Position numbers and translations under genes: made by a program
Source of the DNA: Yoonia sp. R2331
GTDB lineage: Bacteria; Pseudomonadota; Alphaproteobacteria; Rhodobacterales; Rhodobacteraceae
Assembly (NCBI RefSeq): GCF_041103235.1
Contig: NZ_JBGCUN010000001.1
Span: 1,302,001 to 1,366,000, forward strand
Length of the DNA: 64,000 nt
Direction: 5' to 3'
Shown: positions 31,408-39,938 of the stretch, one piece after another
How the letters are laid out: each line of letters begins with the position of its first letter
Numbering within the stretch: position 1 is the first letter of the stretch
The notes under the pieces: generated by a model
Databases searched by the model: none
Told to the model about the DNA's origin: nothing
Seen by the model: the letters and a program-made list of their open reading frames with translations, nothing else

Positions 31408-31783
31408 GGGCGGACAGGATACGGGCTTCGTAGTCAGCTTGAGCGGCAGATTTGGCCAGACTTGATGGGCCAAACCAGACCACACTGTCGCCAAACTCGT
31501 GACACGTAATGCCGAATGAGACTTCTGAATATCCAGGTCGCGTTTCGTCAATTGTGTAGTGAGCGGAGAAACCGCCCCAGAGGTTGAAGGGGGACCAAAG
31601 AGACCCGATCGATCCATTTTGCCCCCACACCAGCGGCTTGACCTTTGGGCGCGCCAGATCGGCGCGGATGTATTCCTGCTCCATACCGTCACCAAACGGC
31701 TCGCCAACAGAGATGTCATAGTCCTTGCTCTGCCAGTCACCCGTATACGGTCCTATCCAAATTCTCTCCGGTGCATCACTCAT
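31379..31783 (-). CDS. Hypothetical phage accessory protein
   Basis: 134 residues on the minus strand. MSDAPERIWIGPYTGDWQ and EYIRADLARPKVKPLVWG near the N-terminus and ADYEARILSAL near the end are recurring motifs of small phage accessory proteins found in alphaproteobacterial prophages. Function unknown. Its start overlaps the methyltransferase stop (ATGA), so the two are co-transcribed, methyltransferase first. Its 3' end overlaps the remnant at 31202-31407 head-on. Confidence 0.65.
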   Translation of the reverse strand: MSDAPERIWIGPYTGDWQSKDYDISVGEPFGDGMEQEYIRADLARPKVKPLVWGQNGSIGSLWSPFNLWGGFSAHYTIDETRPGYSEVSFGITCHEFGDSVVWFGPSSLAKSAAQADYEARILSALTDPPAASE

Positions 31784-32547
31784 TCGCGCACTCCTTCTCT
31801 ATCGCCGGGGCGGGTGGGGGCGTTGGCCTCAAAAAACGCTTGTGCGGCTCCACGCGGCGTCAAATTCCGAATTTCCTTGGTCTTGCGCGACGACCCGCCA
31901 AGATACATGAATTGCCGTGATCCCCTGATCGTGCGGCCCGACTTTGTCACACGCTCAAGGATTTCTGGGACCACTGGCTTTTGTTCGGGCCAGACAAATC
32001 CCCCGCCAATCCACGCCCCGGTTTTCTTGGGGTAGGCATCCCGTGCCGCGATGTATTTGGGCCAAGTTGGGTGCACATCATCGGGCGGCAGGTATCCCCC
32101 GAAATCGCTAGGGTTCCAGATCACATCAGGCTTGCGCCACATCGTGCAAAGCTTTCCGATTGGGTTTTCAATCAATGACCTGAAACCATGCTCACGCGCC
32201 ATGTCGTCGGCGAGCGTTGCGCGACGGACAGCCCGCAGCTGAAAGCCCGGATCGGACTTGCGTTTGCGCTCAAAGTGCTTTGCGCCAGAGCCGGTGAGGT
32301 CATCGCACGGTGGCCACGCAAACAAGACTTTCCGTCCCTTGGCGTGCCGCATGATGCTGGCGACGGCCATCCATCCGCCCGCGCCGGGGTCAAGATCGGC
32401 GGGAATGAAAGTGACGTTTCCGTCTGTCAGATAGGTTTCGTGCAGGATGTCCAGGCAGTAGCAATCATAGCCTGCGGCAGCCCACGGCGCGACAGCGGTG
32501 CCACTATGGTCAAACAGGCTTATGACAGTCCCAAGGGATTTGCCCAT
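31780..32547 (-). CDS. Phage DNA cytosine methyltransferase-like protein
   Basis: 255 residues. TVISLFDHSGTAVAPWAAAG resembles the SAM-binding motif I of C5-cytosine methyltransferases (FAGxGG replaced by FDHSGT), and LFAWPPCDDLTGSG holds the Pro-Cys of motif IV, the catalytic Cys. It lacks an obvious large target-recognition domain, so it is a short orphan-type enzyme. It may protect phage DNA or alter it. No restriction partner is visible nearby. A palindrome lies just upstream of its start. Confidence 0.75.
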   Translation of the reverse strand: MGKSLGTVISLFDHSGTAVAPWAAAGYDCYCLDILHETYLTDGNVTFIPADLDPGAGGWMAVASIMRHAKGRKVLFAWPPCDDLTGSGAKHFERKRKSDPGFQLRAVRRATLADDMAREHGFRSLIENPIGKLCTMWRKPDVIWNPSDFGGYLPPDDVHPTWPKYIAARDAYPKKTGAWIGGGFVWPEQKPVVPEILERVTKSGRTIRGSRQFMYLGGSSRKTKEIRNLTPRGAAQAFFEANAPTRPGDREGVRE

Positions 32548-33310
32548 CTCATCTCTCCTTTTGCGAAGTGTTCCCCGGTTCGCCGAACTGGCGTGAACCG
32601 GAATAGGCTGCGAAAACGCCAGTCAGGGCTTGTGCAAGAAGCGCGCCATGGTGCGTTTTGCAGTAGGTTGCGTGGGGGCGGCTTCGTTTACACAAAAGCG
32701 CGCGCTGGTTCCGAGTTAACACTTCGCCCCGTAAGTCATTGAAACCTATAAGGCCATTCTTGGTGAGGTTAACGCCGTAAGCCGTTGAAAGGAATAGCTT
32801 TGCGTCGTCCTCTACGGACCGCCAATTTCATGTGTTGAACGTTGGGGACTTTGATTCTCCTGTCCGGGGATGAATCCAAATCCGAGCCCTCGTGTTTTGA
32901 CCTTCGGGCGGATCGCAGCGAAGGTTAGGACGGGGTCCTGCGGAACATCAAGCCAAGTCCGGGTGCGGCCCGACCTGGAGGGCATCTGCGACGGTCCCGT
33001 GGCGCGGGGCATCGCCACAAGTACGCCGTCATGCTGCTTGCAAGGGTCGAATACGGCCCTCCTGGGGGAGGTCGGGCCGTGCCCGGACTTGCGCCGGACG
33101 GTGGCACTTTGGGCTGATTTGTTACGCGTTAGGTGGACGGCAGTTTCGTCCGCAAAGCCGGCGTAACCGCAGGTGTGGCGGACGGGTGATCCGGGTTTGA
33201 CAACCGCGACGATCCGGGTGGGGCTGCGCGACATGGTACGTTGATGCGTTTCAGGATACTGCTGGGATCGAGGCCGAAGATTGAGCATCGCGAATTCGGG
33301 GTTTGGGCAG
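32548..33310. other. Gene-poor region with probable prophage/host junction
   Basis: About 760 bases without a convincing gene. It contains a palindrome (32575-32601), two imperfect copies of GTTAAC with GTAAGYCRTTGAAA (32715-32744 and 32768-32790) and a GC-rich open frame on the minus strand (32812-33288, 158 codons) that I do not recognise. To the left all genes are phage-like, to the right all are host genes, so an attachment end is expected here, but I could not see a duplicated core. Confidence 0.5.
32575..32601. promoter_or_regulatory. Palindrome upstream of the methyltransferase gene
   Basis: CCGGTTC (32575-32581) and GAACCGG (32595-32601) form a perfect 7-bp inverted repeat with 13 bases between, 28 bases upstream of the leftward methyltransferase start. 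The position and spacing fit an operator overlapping the promoter. The methyltransferase itself or a phage repressor could bind it. Confidence 0.5.
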
Positions 33311-35896
33311 TCAGAGCCCGGTGATCACACGGACCTCATGCGCGCGGGCGCAGTAGCGTGCGGCGGGGCCGAAGCTGTCGAGGTCGGCGGCCAGCTGCGG
33401 AAAGAGCGACAGGAGTTCGGCGCGGGTGGCATCGGGCATCGCGGCGATCCCGCGCGGGCCGGGGTGGAAGCTTTCGGACGGGATGCCATCGGCAAAGACG
33501 ATCTGGTGGTCGTCAAACAGCAGGTGAATGTAGTCCACCGTGCCGCCGGTGCGGCGGGTGATGGTGCAGTCATTCAACAGGTGCAGGGCAGGGGCCAGAA
33601 CCTCATCCGTGCCGCAGACCACATCGCAGCGCCAGTCCGACAGCATCATGCGGTGTTGCGGCGAGACCTCCATCGTGCGGGCGTTGCCGAGGGCGCCGGA
33701 TTGGATGCGCACCGGAGCGTGCGGCCCTTGGGCAAGCACAGTGGTGCGGCCCACCCAGCGCAGCGGTTGCAGGCCACCATCAAGCGTATAGATGCGGTCG
33801 CCTGCGCAGAGGTCTTCGATCGCAACAGCACCTGTCGCGGTGATGATCCGGGTGCCGGGGGTGAAACAGGTCACGGTTTCGATGTTGACGAAATCAGTGC
33901 CCTTGCCGGTTTCTGACCCGTCCTTGTTGAGGTAGACAACCCGGCCCGCGCCGCTGTGTGGGTCATTGTCTTGCCAGTCGATCCGGTAGCGGCCGCCTGT
34001 CACGGTCAGGCTGTCCTTGCCGCTGCCGCCATCGACGAGCCCCACATTTGCGCCATGTCCCAGCGTGATGCTGTCCTTGCCATTGCCCGTGTCAATCAGG
34101 TCGGCACCCGCGCGGCCCGCGATGCTGACATAGTCCTTGCCGTTGGCTGTGGTGATCTTGCCGGCAAAGGCGGCTTCGGTCAGGGTCACGCTGTCCTTGC
34201 CATTGCCGGTGGCGATGGCGTCAACGGTCGCTTCGCCCGAGAGCAGAATCGTGTCGCGGCCTTCGCCTGCATCGATGCAGCCGTTGATGCTTCCACTCGA
34301 CATCGCGAATGTATCGTGGCCCGGCCCAAGGTCCACGCCATCGCCCACACGGCTCCCCCCGACGAGGGTGACGGTGTCGTTGCCTGCACCTGTGGTCAGC
34401 GCGCCAAGGATGTTCTGGGCGAAGACGTTCAAGACGTCGGCGTTTTCGGTGCCATCCATGGCCGCCACATCGGTCAGGCCACGGGGGGCCATCACAAAGG
34501 GATCGTCCTGCAGCATGTCGATCTGGGTGTTGCGCAGGATGATGTCCGACAGTGTGCTGTTCTGGACTTCTGTCAGGATCGCCTCGCCAAGGCCCGGATC
34601 AAGCTGGCCGAAGGTTTCGTCAGCTGCGCGAATCCGGTCGAATTGATCGGTGATGACATAGGTGAAAATCGGGCCCATCTGGGTGTCGGGCAGCGCATCC
34701 TCTGCCAGTCCGCCGACCCAGAGGTCAACATCGTGGACGGTGTCATAGACGGCTGCCAGTTCGGCCTGTAGGGCAGGGTCGGCGGTGATGATGCTGAAAT
34801 CGCCGGGATCGAGCGTGGCAGGGTCGATGTCGCCCAAAAGGGCGGCGCGTGTGTCGACGTAGCTTTGCAAGCCGTGGTCCTGACCGCGCAAAAGGTTGAA
34901 GGCCACAAGGCTTTGCCCATTCGCGCCATTGTCGTTGAAAAGCGCAAAATTGAGGTCGTCGACGACCTTGGTATCCACCTCTTGCGCGTGGCTGGCGGCC
35001 TGACCGCGCAGGATGTCGTCAATACCGCCTGTGCGCAAAGGGTCGGCGTCAAAGAACACGTCCTGAATGGCCATATCGCCCGCTTCACCGGTGCTGCCGT
35101 CTTCGTTCATCGACGGGATCGTGGAGGACACCATCGTATGCCCAAAGCGGAAGGCGGCGGTCGAAAACTCGACCGAGATTTGTCCATCGGCGTCGGGGTC
35201 ATGGCCGGTGTGATCGCTTACGGTGTCACCCGCCAGATGCGGCAACCATTCGTTGTAGGTGATTTGCTGGAGTTCAAATTCAACGATCTGGCGCGCGCCG
35301 TCAAAGACCTGATCGTCGGTCCAGTCGGGGTGCTCTTCGGCGAGCCGGTCAGCCCAATAGTTGTGTTCGCGCGCCATCAGCGTGTGCATGGCGTTCAGCG
35401 CGGGGTTTTCATTGGCGCGCACGTCGCCTGCCATAAAGGGGCACTGGCCGCCGCCTGCCATTAGGTTGGCGTGATCCTTGGGCAAAAGACCCATGTCGGA
35501 CCATTGATCCTCTCCCATGCGGAGATGCCCGTAATCACCACGCAGCAAGTCAGTCATCGGCTCGGTCGAGCCGTAGATCTGGCTGCCGTCGATGGCCCAG
35601 GTGATCGCGTTGAGAGGGACGCGGTTGCCGTCTTCATCAAGCTCAAATTCAGAGCGGTGGATCGTGGTGTTGCCTTGGGTCAGCGTTTCGGTTTCGGATT
35701 CAGGCGACAGCGTGATGTCGTGATCTAGAAACTGGCCCCAGGCGACAAAGAGGTTCGACAGGCCCGCACTGTTAGGCATGTCGGCGTCTTGATCAAAAAG
35801 CGCGCTGGAAATGGCATCAGGACTGGTGCCGCCGCCGTTGGCATCACTGGCCTCGGTCAGGCGGATTTGCTGTTGAGGGGTTTCAAGCGTGGGCAT
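33311..35896 (-). CDS. Haem peroxidase with RTX-like repeats and Hint domain
   Basis: 861 residues. Residues ~1-430 are an animal-type haem peroxidase: distal VAWGQFLDHDI (His59), TLMAREHNYW with the catalytic Arg, and proximal AAFRFGHTMV (His253). Residues ~465-665 are about nine glycine/aspartate repeats (TTGAGNDTVTL, TGNGKDSITL) like RTX calcium-binding repeats. From Cys677 (CFTPGTRIITATGAVAIEDL) a Hint autoprocessing domain follows. No signal peptide is seen, so type I secretion through the RTX part is plausible. The domain set suggests an extracellular self-processing oxidase. Confidence 0.85.
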   Translation of the reverse strand: MPTLETPQQQIRLTEASDANGGGTSPDAISSALFDQDADMPNSAGLSNLFVAWGQFLDHDITLSPESETETLTQGNTTIHRSEFELDEDGNRVPLNAITWAIDGSQIYGSTEPMTDLLRGDYGHLRMGEDQWSDMGLLPKDHANLMAGGGQCPFMAGDVRANENPALNAMHTLMAREHNYWADRLAEEHPDWTDDQVFDGARQIVEFELQQITYNEWLPHLAGDTVSDHTGHDPDADGQISVEFSTAAFRFGHTMVSSTIPSMNEDGSTGEAGDMAIQDVFFDADPLRTGGIDDILRGQAASHAQEVDTKVVDDLNFALFNDNGANGQSLVAFNLLRGQDHGLQSYVDTRAALLGDIDPATLDPGDFSIITADPALQAELAAVYDTVHDVDLWVGGLAEDALPDTQMGPIFTYVITDQFDRIRAADETFGQLDPGLGEAILTEVQNSTLSDIILRNTQIDMLQDDPFVMAPRGLTDVAAMDGTENADVLNVFAQNILGALTTGAGNDTVTLVGGSRVGDGVDLGPGHDTFAMSSGSINGCIDAGEGRDTILLSGEATVDAIATGNGKDSVTLTEAAFAGKITTANGKDYVSIAGRAGADLIDTGNGKDSITLGHGANVGLVDGGSGKDSLTVTGGRYRIDWQDNDPHSGAGRVVYLNKDGSETGKGTDFVNIETVTCFTPGTRIITATGAVAIEDLCAGDRIYTLDGGLQPLRWVGRTTVLAQGPHAPVRIQSGALGNARTMEVSPQHRMMLSDWRCDVVCGTDEVLAPALHLLNDCTITRRTGGTVDYIHLLFDDHQIVFADGIPSESFHPGPRGIAAMPDATRAELLSLFPQLAADLDSFGPAARYCARAHEVRVITGL

Positions 35897-36037
35897 GGCA
35901 ACTGGTCAGAACAAGGATATCCGTGTTGTGACAGGCAGTTGCTACGCTGGCTAGCCATGCTTTGACGGGCTGTTGCGCAAACGAAAACGGTGGGCCATGG
36001 CCCGCCGGATTGATCACGATACAAGGACAGTGACGGC

Positions 36038-36607
36038 TTAGCGGCCCCAGGTGCGGACCTGACCGCAGTCCATATGCACAAAATTTGAGCCCGAGTAGCG
36101 GCCAACGCCACCTGCACGGCAAGAGGCCGCGGCGCGGGCCATCTGGCTGACAGAGCGACCCGAAATGCGCAGGTCTGCGGCCTTGCCTTTCATGTGCAGG
36201 GAATTTCGGGCCACGCCAGATGACTGGCTACGCAACATCGCGTTGGTCTGCGGTGAGCGGTAGCCTGACAGCAACATGTAGGGTTCGTCTGCATCCATCA
36301 GGCGGTGTGCGGCGGCCATGATGTCGATCGTGCGGGTGTCCATCTGGATGGCTTGCCCGGTGCGCCAGTCGCGCATGAATTTGTTCACCTCGTTCACGGC
36401 CTCACCGATGTACTGGCCTTCGATCCAGTAAATCGTGTCCAGCCGTTCGCCGGTGCGGCCCGAGAACATACGAATGCGGCGGATGTCGCCGCCGCCGCGC
36501 AAGAAGCCAGCTGCATTGGAGAATGTTGGTGCGGCAGTGATTGCGGTGGCTGCGAACGCACCCAAAAGCCCACGCCGAGTGATACCCGTAGAGTTCAGTT
36601 TTGCCAT
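36038..36607 (-). CDS. DUF882 peptidase (M15-like), Tat-exported
   Basis: 189 residues from 36607 (ATG); an upstream in-frame start at 36634 is less likely. STGITRRGLLGAFAATA is a twin-arginine signal. The catalytic domain shows LLSGYRSPQTNAML, NSLHMKGKAADLRI and the terminal NFVHMDCGQVRTW, the zinc-binding pattern of DUF882/MepK-like murein peptidases (family M15). It probably trims peptidoglycan cross-links in the periplasm. The divergent neighbour is an L,D-transpeptidase, which makes the cross-links such enzymes cut. Confidence 0.85.
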   Translation of the reverse strand: MAKLNSTGITRRGLLGAFAATAITAAPTFSNAAGFLRGGGDIRRIRMFSGRTGERLDTIYWIEGQYIGEAVNEVNKFMRDWRTGQAIQMDTRTIDIMAAAHRLMDADEPYMLLSGYRSPQTNAMLRSQSSGVARNSLHMKGKAADLRISGRSVSQMARAAASCRAGGVGRYSGSNFVHMDCGQVRTWGR

Positions 36608-36941
36608 CTGTAAAGCGCCTGTCCCGTCGCCCAATTGTCGCGTGTTTGCCTACACGCCGTTGCCATCTCATCCCCAGATGCACCGGCTTTATGCCACGAT
36701 GGGATTCCGCGGCCAAGCTTTTCTTAGGGAATCTTTGTTAACCAACTCCAAATCGGCGAGAATCTGCGCAAAATTTGATCAGTTCCGACTGTGGCCGATT
36801 TGCAAATGCACGGGCGCAACAGGCTGCTGCCGAATGGTGACCCCCCGCATTTGTGATTAGACAAGACGGGGTGCCACGACATGAAGTGGCATCAAAGGTT
36901 CGCTGCTGAACCGGTTGCCAGTATGAAATTGAGGATCTGAT
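36608..36941. other. Divergent intergenic region between two cell-wall genes
   Basis: 334 bases without a gene. Two short hairpins lie before the L,D-transpeptidase: TGCCAC/GTGGCA (36872-36891) and GGTTC/GAACC (36897-36912). A TTGTTAACCAAC element lies at about 36736. Promoters for both divergent genes should be here, but I cannot place -35/-10 boxes with confidence. Confidence 0.4.
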
Positions 36942-38549
36942 TTGTTTGTTTCCATAAGACGGTCGTTTTGGGCGGTTTTTTGCGCCATGTTCTGTGTTTC
37001 CTTGTTGTCGGTCGCAACGCCTGCCGCAGCGCAGGTGACAGCATTCCGCCAGGCGGTGGCCGAGACAGCCGCCCGCGACGAGGATTTGGCGGCGTTCTAC
37101 CGGGCGCGCGAATTTGCGGGGATCTGGACGGGTGCTGACGCCACATCGCAGGCGCGCCGCAACGCGCTTCTGGGTGCCTTTGCCGATGCAGAGGCGCACG
37201 GCCTGCCTGCCAGCCGTTATGATGTTGACGCGCTGATGGACCAGATGCGGCAAGCGCGGACGCCAGCAGAGCGCGGCGAGATGGAAGTCATCCTGTCACG
37301 GTTGTTCCTGCAGTATGCCCGCGACGTTCAGACCGGTATTCTGAAACCCGCACAGGTGGTGTCTGCCATCAAACGCGAGGTGCCGTACCGCGACCGGCTG
37401 GAGACCTTGACCAATTTCGCCCGTGCGAATCCCGATGGGTATCTGCGCAGCCTGCCGCCCTCGAGCCCTGAGTACACCCGCCTGATGCGCGAAAAGCTGC
37501 GGCTGGAGCGGATGCTGGCCGAAGGTGGTTGGGGGCCGTCGGTATCGGCTGGCAGCCTGAAGCCTGGCGACAGCGGGGCTGCGGTCATTGAGTTGCGCAA
37601 CCGTTTGATCGCGATGGGTTTTCTGGGGCGCACCGCTTCGCCCGACTATGACCGAGACCTGACCGACGCGGTGCGCCGCTTTCAAGCCGCACATGGGCTG
37701 GAAGAGGATGGAACCGCCGGGCAAGGCACGATGCGGCAGGTCAATGTAACGATGGAACGGCGGATGCAGGCGGTGATCGTGGCGATGGAGCGTGAGCGCT
37801 GGATCAACCAGCCGCGCGGCGACCGTCATATCTGGGTCAATCTGACCGATTTCACGGCGCATGTGGTTGACTATGACCGGGTCACATTCTCGACCCGCTC
37901 TGTCATCGGGGCCAATGATTCCGACCGCCAAAGCCCGGAGTTTTCCGATGTCATGGAGTTTATGGTCATCAACCCCAGTTGGTACGTGCCACGGTCCATC
38001 GTGACCAAGGAATATCTACCGCAGTTGCAGCGCAACCCCGGGGCGGTCAGTCATCTGAAAATCACGGATCGCAATGGCCGCGAGGTGAACCGGGGTGCGG
38101 TGAACTTTAACCGCTACAACGCGCGAAACTTTCCGTTTTCGATGCGGCAACCGCCCAGCCCGCGCAACGCACTTGGCCTTGTCAAGTTCATGTTCCCGAA
38201 CCGCTACAACATCTATCTGCACGACACCCCCGCCAAAAGCCTGTTTGGCCGCGAGGTCCGGGCATTTAGCCACGGTTGCATCCGTCTGAACGACCCGTTC
38301 GATTTTGCCTATGCGCTGCTGGCCAAGCAGGAAAGCGATCCCAAGGGGTTCTTTCAGCGGCGGTTGAATTCCGGATCGGAAAGCCGGGTCAATCTGGACG
38401 TTCCGGTGCCGGTACATCTGGTCTATCGCACGGCATTCACCAATGTGACGGGTGATCTGCAATTCCGCCGCGACATCTATGGCCGGGACGCACAGATCTG
38501 GTCGGCGCTGGCGCGCGAAGGGGTGGCGGTGCGGGCCGTTCGCGGCTAA
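36942..38549 (+). CDS. L,D-transpeptidase, YcbB/LdtD type
   Basis: 535 residues from TTG 36942; ATG 36987 is a possible alternative that still leaves a signal peptide (FCVSLLSVATPAAAQ). Domains: signal, helical region, peptidoglycan-binding domain (GDSGAAVIELRNRLIAMGF, then RRFQAAHGLEEDGTAG, ~205-270) and a YkuD catalytic domain with INPSWYVPRSI and FSHGCIRLNDP (catalytic Cys ~444). It forms 3-3 cross-links in peptidoglycan or attaches proteins to it. Length fits the YcbB class. Confidence 0.9.
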   Translation: MFVSIRRSFWAVFCAMFCVSLLSVATPAAAQVTAFRQAVAETAARDEDLAAFYRAREFAGIWTGADATSQARRNALLGAFADAEAHGLPASRYDVDALMDQMRQARTPAERGEMEVILSRLFLQYARDVQTGILKPAQVVSAIKREVPYRDRLETLTNFARANPDGYLRSLPPSSPEYTRLMREKLRLERMLAEGGWGPSVSAGSLKPGDSGAAVIELRNRLIAMGFLGRTASPDYDRDLTDAVRRFQAAHGLEEDGTAGQGTMRQVNVTMERRMQAVIVAMERERWINQPRGDRHIWVNLTDFTAHVVDYDRVTFSTRSVIGANDSDRQSPEFSDVMEFMVINPSWYVPRSIVTKEYLPQLQRNPGAVSHLKITDRNGREVNRGAVNFNRYNARNFPFSMRQPPSPRNALGLVKFMFPNRYNIYLHDTPAKSLFGREVRAFSHGCIRLNDPFDFAYALLAKQESDPKGFFQRRLNSGSESRVNLDVPVPVHLVYRTAFTNVTGDLQFRRDIYGRDAQIWSALAREGVAVRAVRG

Positions 38550-38573
38550 GTCTTTCCCCAAGCGGGGAAAGAC

Positions 38574-39647
38574 ATGGGCCTTACAGTCAGGGATATTGCC
38601 ACAGCACTTGGCGCAGAGGCGCTGGGGAATGCGGAACTGCCGGTGCGCCGGCCAGCAGAGCCTGCCTTGGCGGCAGAGGACGATCTGGCCCTTGCCATGA
38701 CCCCGAAATGGAGCGAGCCGCTGGGGCTGAGCCGGGCGCGTGCGGCCCTTGTCTGGCCCGGTGCGGACTGGCGCGCGCTGGGGCTTGAGGCCGCAATCGA
38801 AGTGCCACGCGCGCGCTTGGCGATGGCGCAGTTGACGCAAGCTTTTGACGCGCCCCGCGCGGTGACCGGCATCCATCCGACGGCTTTGATCGACGACAGC
38901 GCCACCATCGGGCGCGATGTCAGCATTGGCCCGTTCAGTGTGATCGGGCCGGGCGCGGAAATTGGCGCAGGTACATGGATTGACGCCCATGTGACCGTGG
39001 CCGAGGCGGTCAAGGTGGGCCGCACCTGTCAGATTTTCGCGGGCGTTCGGCTGGGACGCGCTGTGCAGATTGGCGACCGCTGCATCCTGCAACCCAATGT
39101 GGTCATTGGGGCTGATGGATTTTCCTTCGTGACAGCGGGGCCATCGAATGAGGAACGCGCGTTTCAGGGGATGGGGCGGGCGCCGCTTGACCCGCCCGAC
39201 GATGCCGTGCGGCATCGGATCCATTCGCTGGGCAGCGTGGTTGTGGGCGATGATGTGGAGGTGGGTGCCAATAGCACGATTGATGCAGGCACGATCAGTG
39301 CCACCACGGTGGGGCGCGGCACCAAGATCGATAACCTTGTGCAGGTCGGCCATAACGTGGTGTTGGGCGAAGATTGTGTGCTGTGTGCGCAGGCTGCGGT
39401 GGCCGGGTCTGCCCGCATTGGCGACCGCGTCGTGCTGGGCGGCAAATCCGGCGTAAAAGACAATATCACCGTCGGTGCGGATGTTGTCGTGGGCGGTGCT
39501 GCCGTGGTGCTGAGCACCGTCGAGGCGGGGCAGTTCATGATGGGGTATCCCGCGCAACCGATGCCAAGCTACCGCGCGCAATTGAAAGCCACGCGTCAGG
39601 CGGTGCTGCGTCAGAAAGGTGTTTCAAAGCCCGGTCAGAATGACTAA
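38574..39647 (+). CDS. lpxD: UDP-3-O-acylglucosamine N-acyltransferase LpxD
   Basis: 357 residues. The N-terminal uridine-binding domain (LTVRDIATALGAEALGNAEL) is followed by hexapeptide repeats of a left-handed beta-helix (IGRDVSIGPFSVIGPGAEIG, VQIGDRCILQPNVVIGADGF) and NLVQVGHNVVLGE with the catalytic His. It transfers the amide-linked 3-hydroxyacyl chain from ACP to the lipid A precursor. It starts 24 bases after the L,D-transpeptidase. Downstream ACP and synthase genes may supply or modify its acyl donor. lpxD is usually next to bamA/fabZ, so this site is unusual. Confidence 0.93.
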   Translation: MGLTVRDIATALGAEALGNAELPVRRPAEPALAAEDDLALAMTPKWSEPLGLSRARAALVWPGADWRALGLEAAIEVPRARLAMAQLTQAFDAPRAVTGIHPTALIDDSATIGRDVSIGPFSVIGPGAEIGAGTWIDAHVTVAEAVKVGRTCQIFAGVRLGRAVQIGDRCILQPNVVIGADGFSFVTAGPSNEERAFQGMGRAPLDPPDDAVRHRIHSLGSVVVGDDVEVGANSTIDAGTISATTVGRGTKIDNLVQVGHNVVLGEDCVLCAQAAVAGSARIGDRVVLGGKSGVKDNITVGADVVVGGAAVVLSTVEAGQFMMGYPAQPMPSYRAQLKATRQAVLRQKGVSKPGQND

Positions 39648-39674
39648 ATCAGCGTCAGACATCCGGAGGCCGTT

Positions 39675-39938
39675 ATGAACGTCAAAGATCAGGTGATCGC
39701 AATTCTTGCCGAGCAAGCCTTGCTGGAGCCATCGGACGTGGCGCTGGACAACGGGTTGGACGACCTGGGCATTGATAGCATGGGGCTTGTGGAGAGCATT
39801 TTCGCCATCGAAGAGGCCTTTGACATTTCGGTGCCGTTTAACGCCAACGCGCCGCAAGACAGCAAATTTGATGTCTCATCCGTCGCCGCAATTATCACCG
39901 CCGTCGAAGCCCTGATCGCGGAGCAGGGCAAAGGCTGA
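39675..39938 (+). CDS. Dedicated acyl carrier protein
   Basis: 87 residues with GGAGG upstream. DDLGIDSMGLVESIFAIEEA carries the phosphopantetheine attachment Ser35 in the canonical DS motif, and the rest is a typical acidic four-helix ACP. It is not the housekeeping AcpP (GADSLDTVE). It stands between lpxD and a ketoacyl synthase and overlaps the latter by one base, so a specialised role, perhaps in long-chain or lipid A acylation, is likely. Confidence 0.85.
   Translation: MNVKDQVIAILAEQALLEPSDVALDNGLDDLGIDSMGLVESIFAIEEAFDISVPFNANAPQDSKFDVSSVAAIITAVEALIAEQGKG

Noticed and set aside
32812-33288. 158-codon minus-strand frame in the junction region
   Set aside because: GC-rich frame without a recognised family, clear ribosome-binding site or coupling; listed only as part of the gene-poor region.
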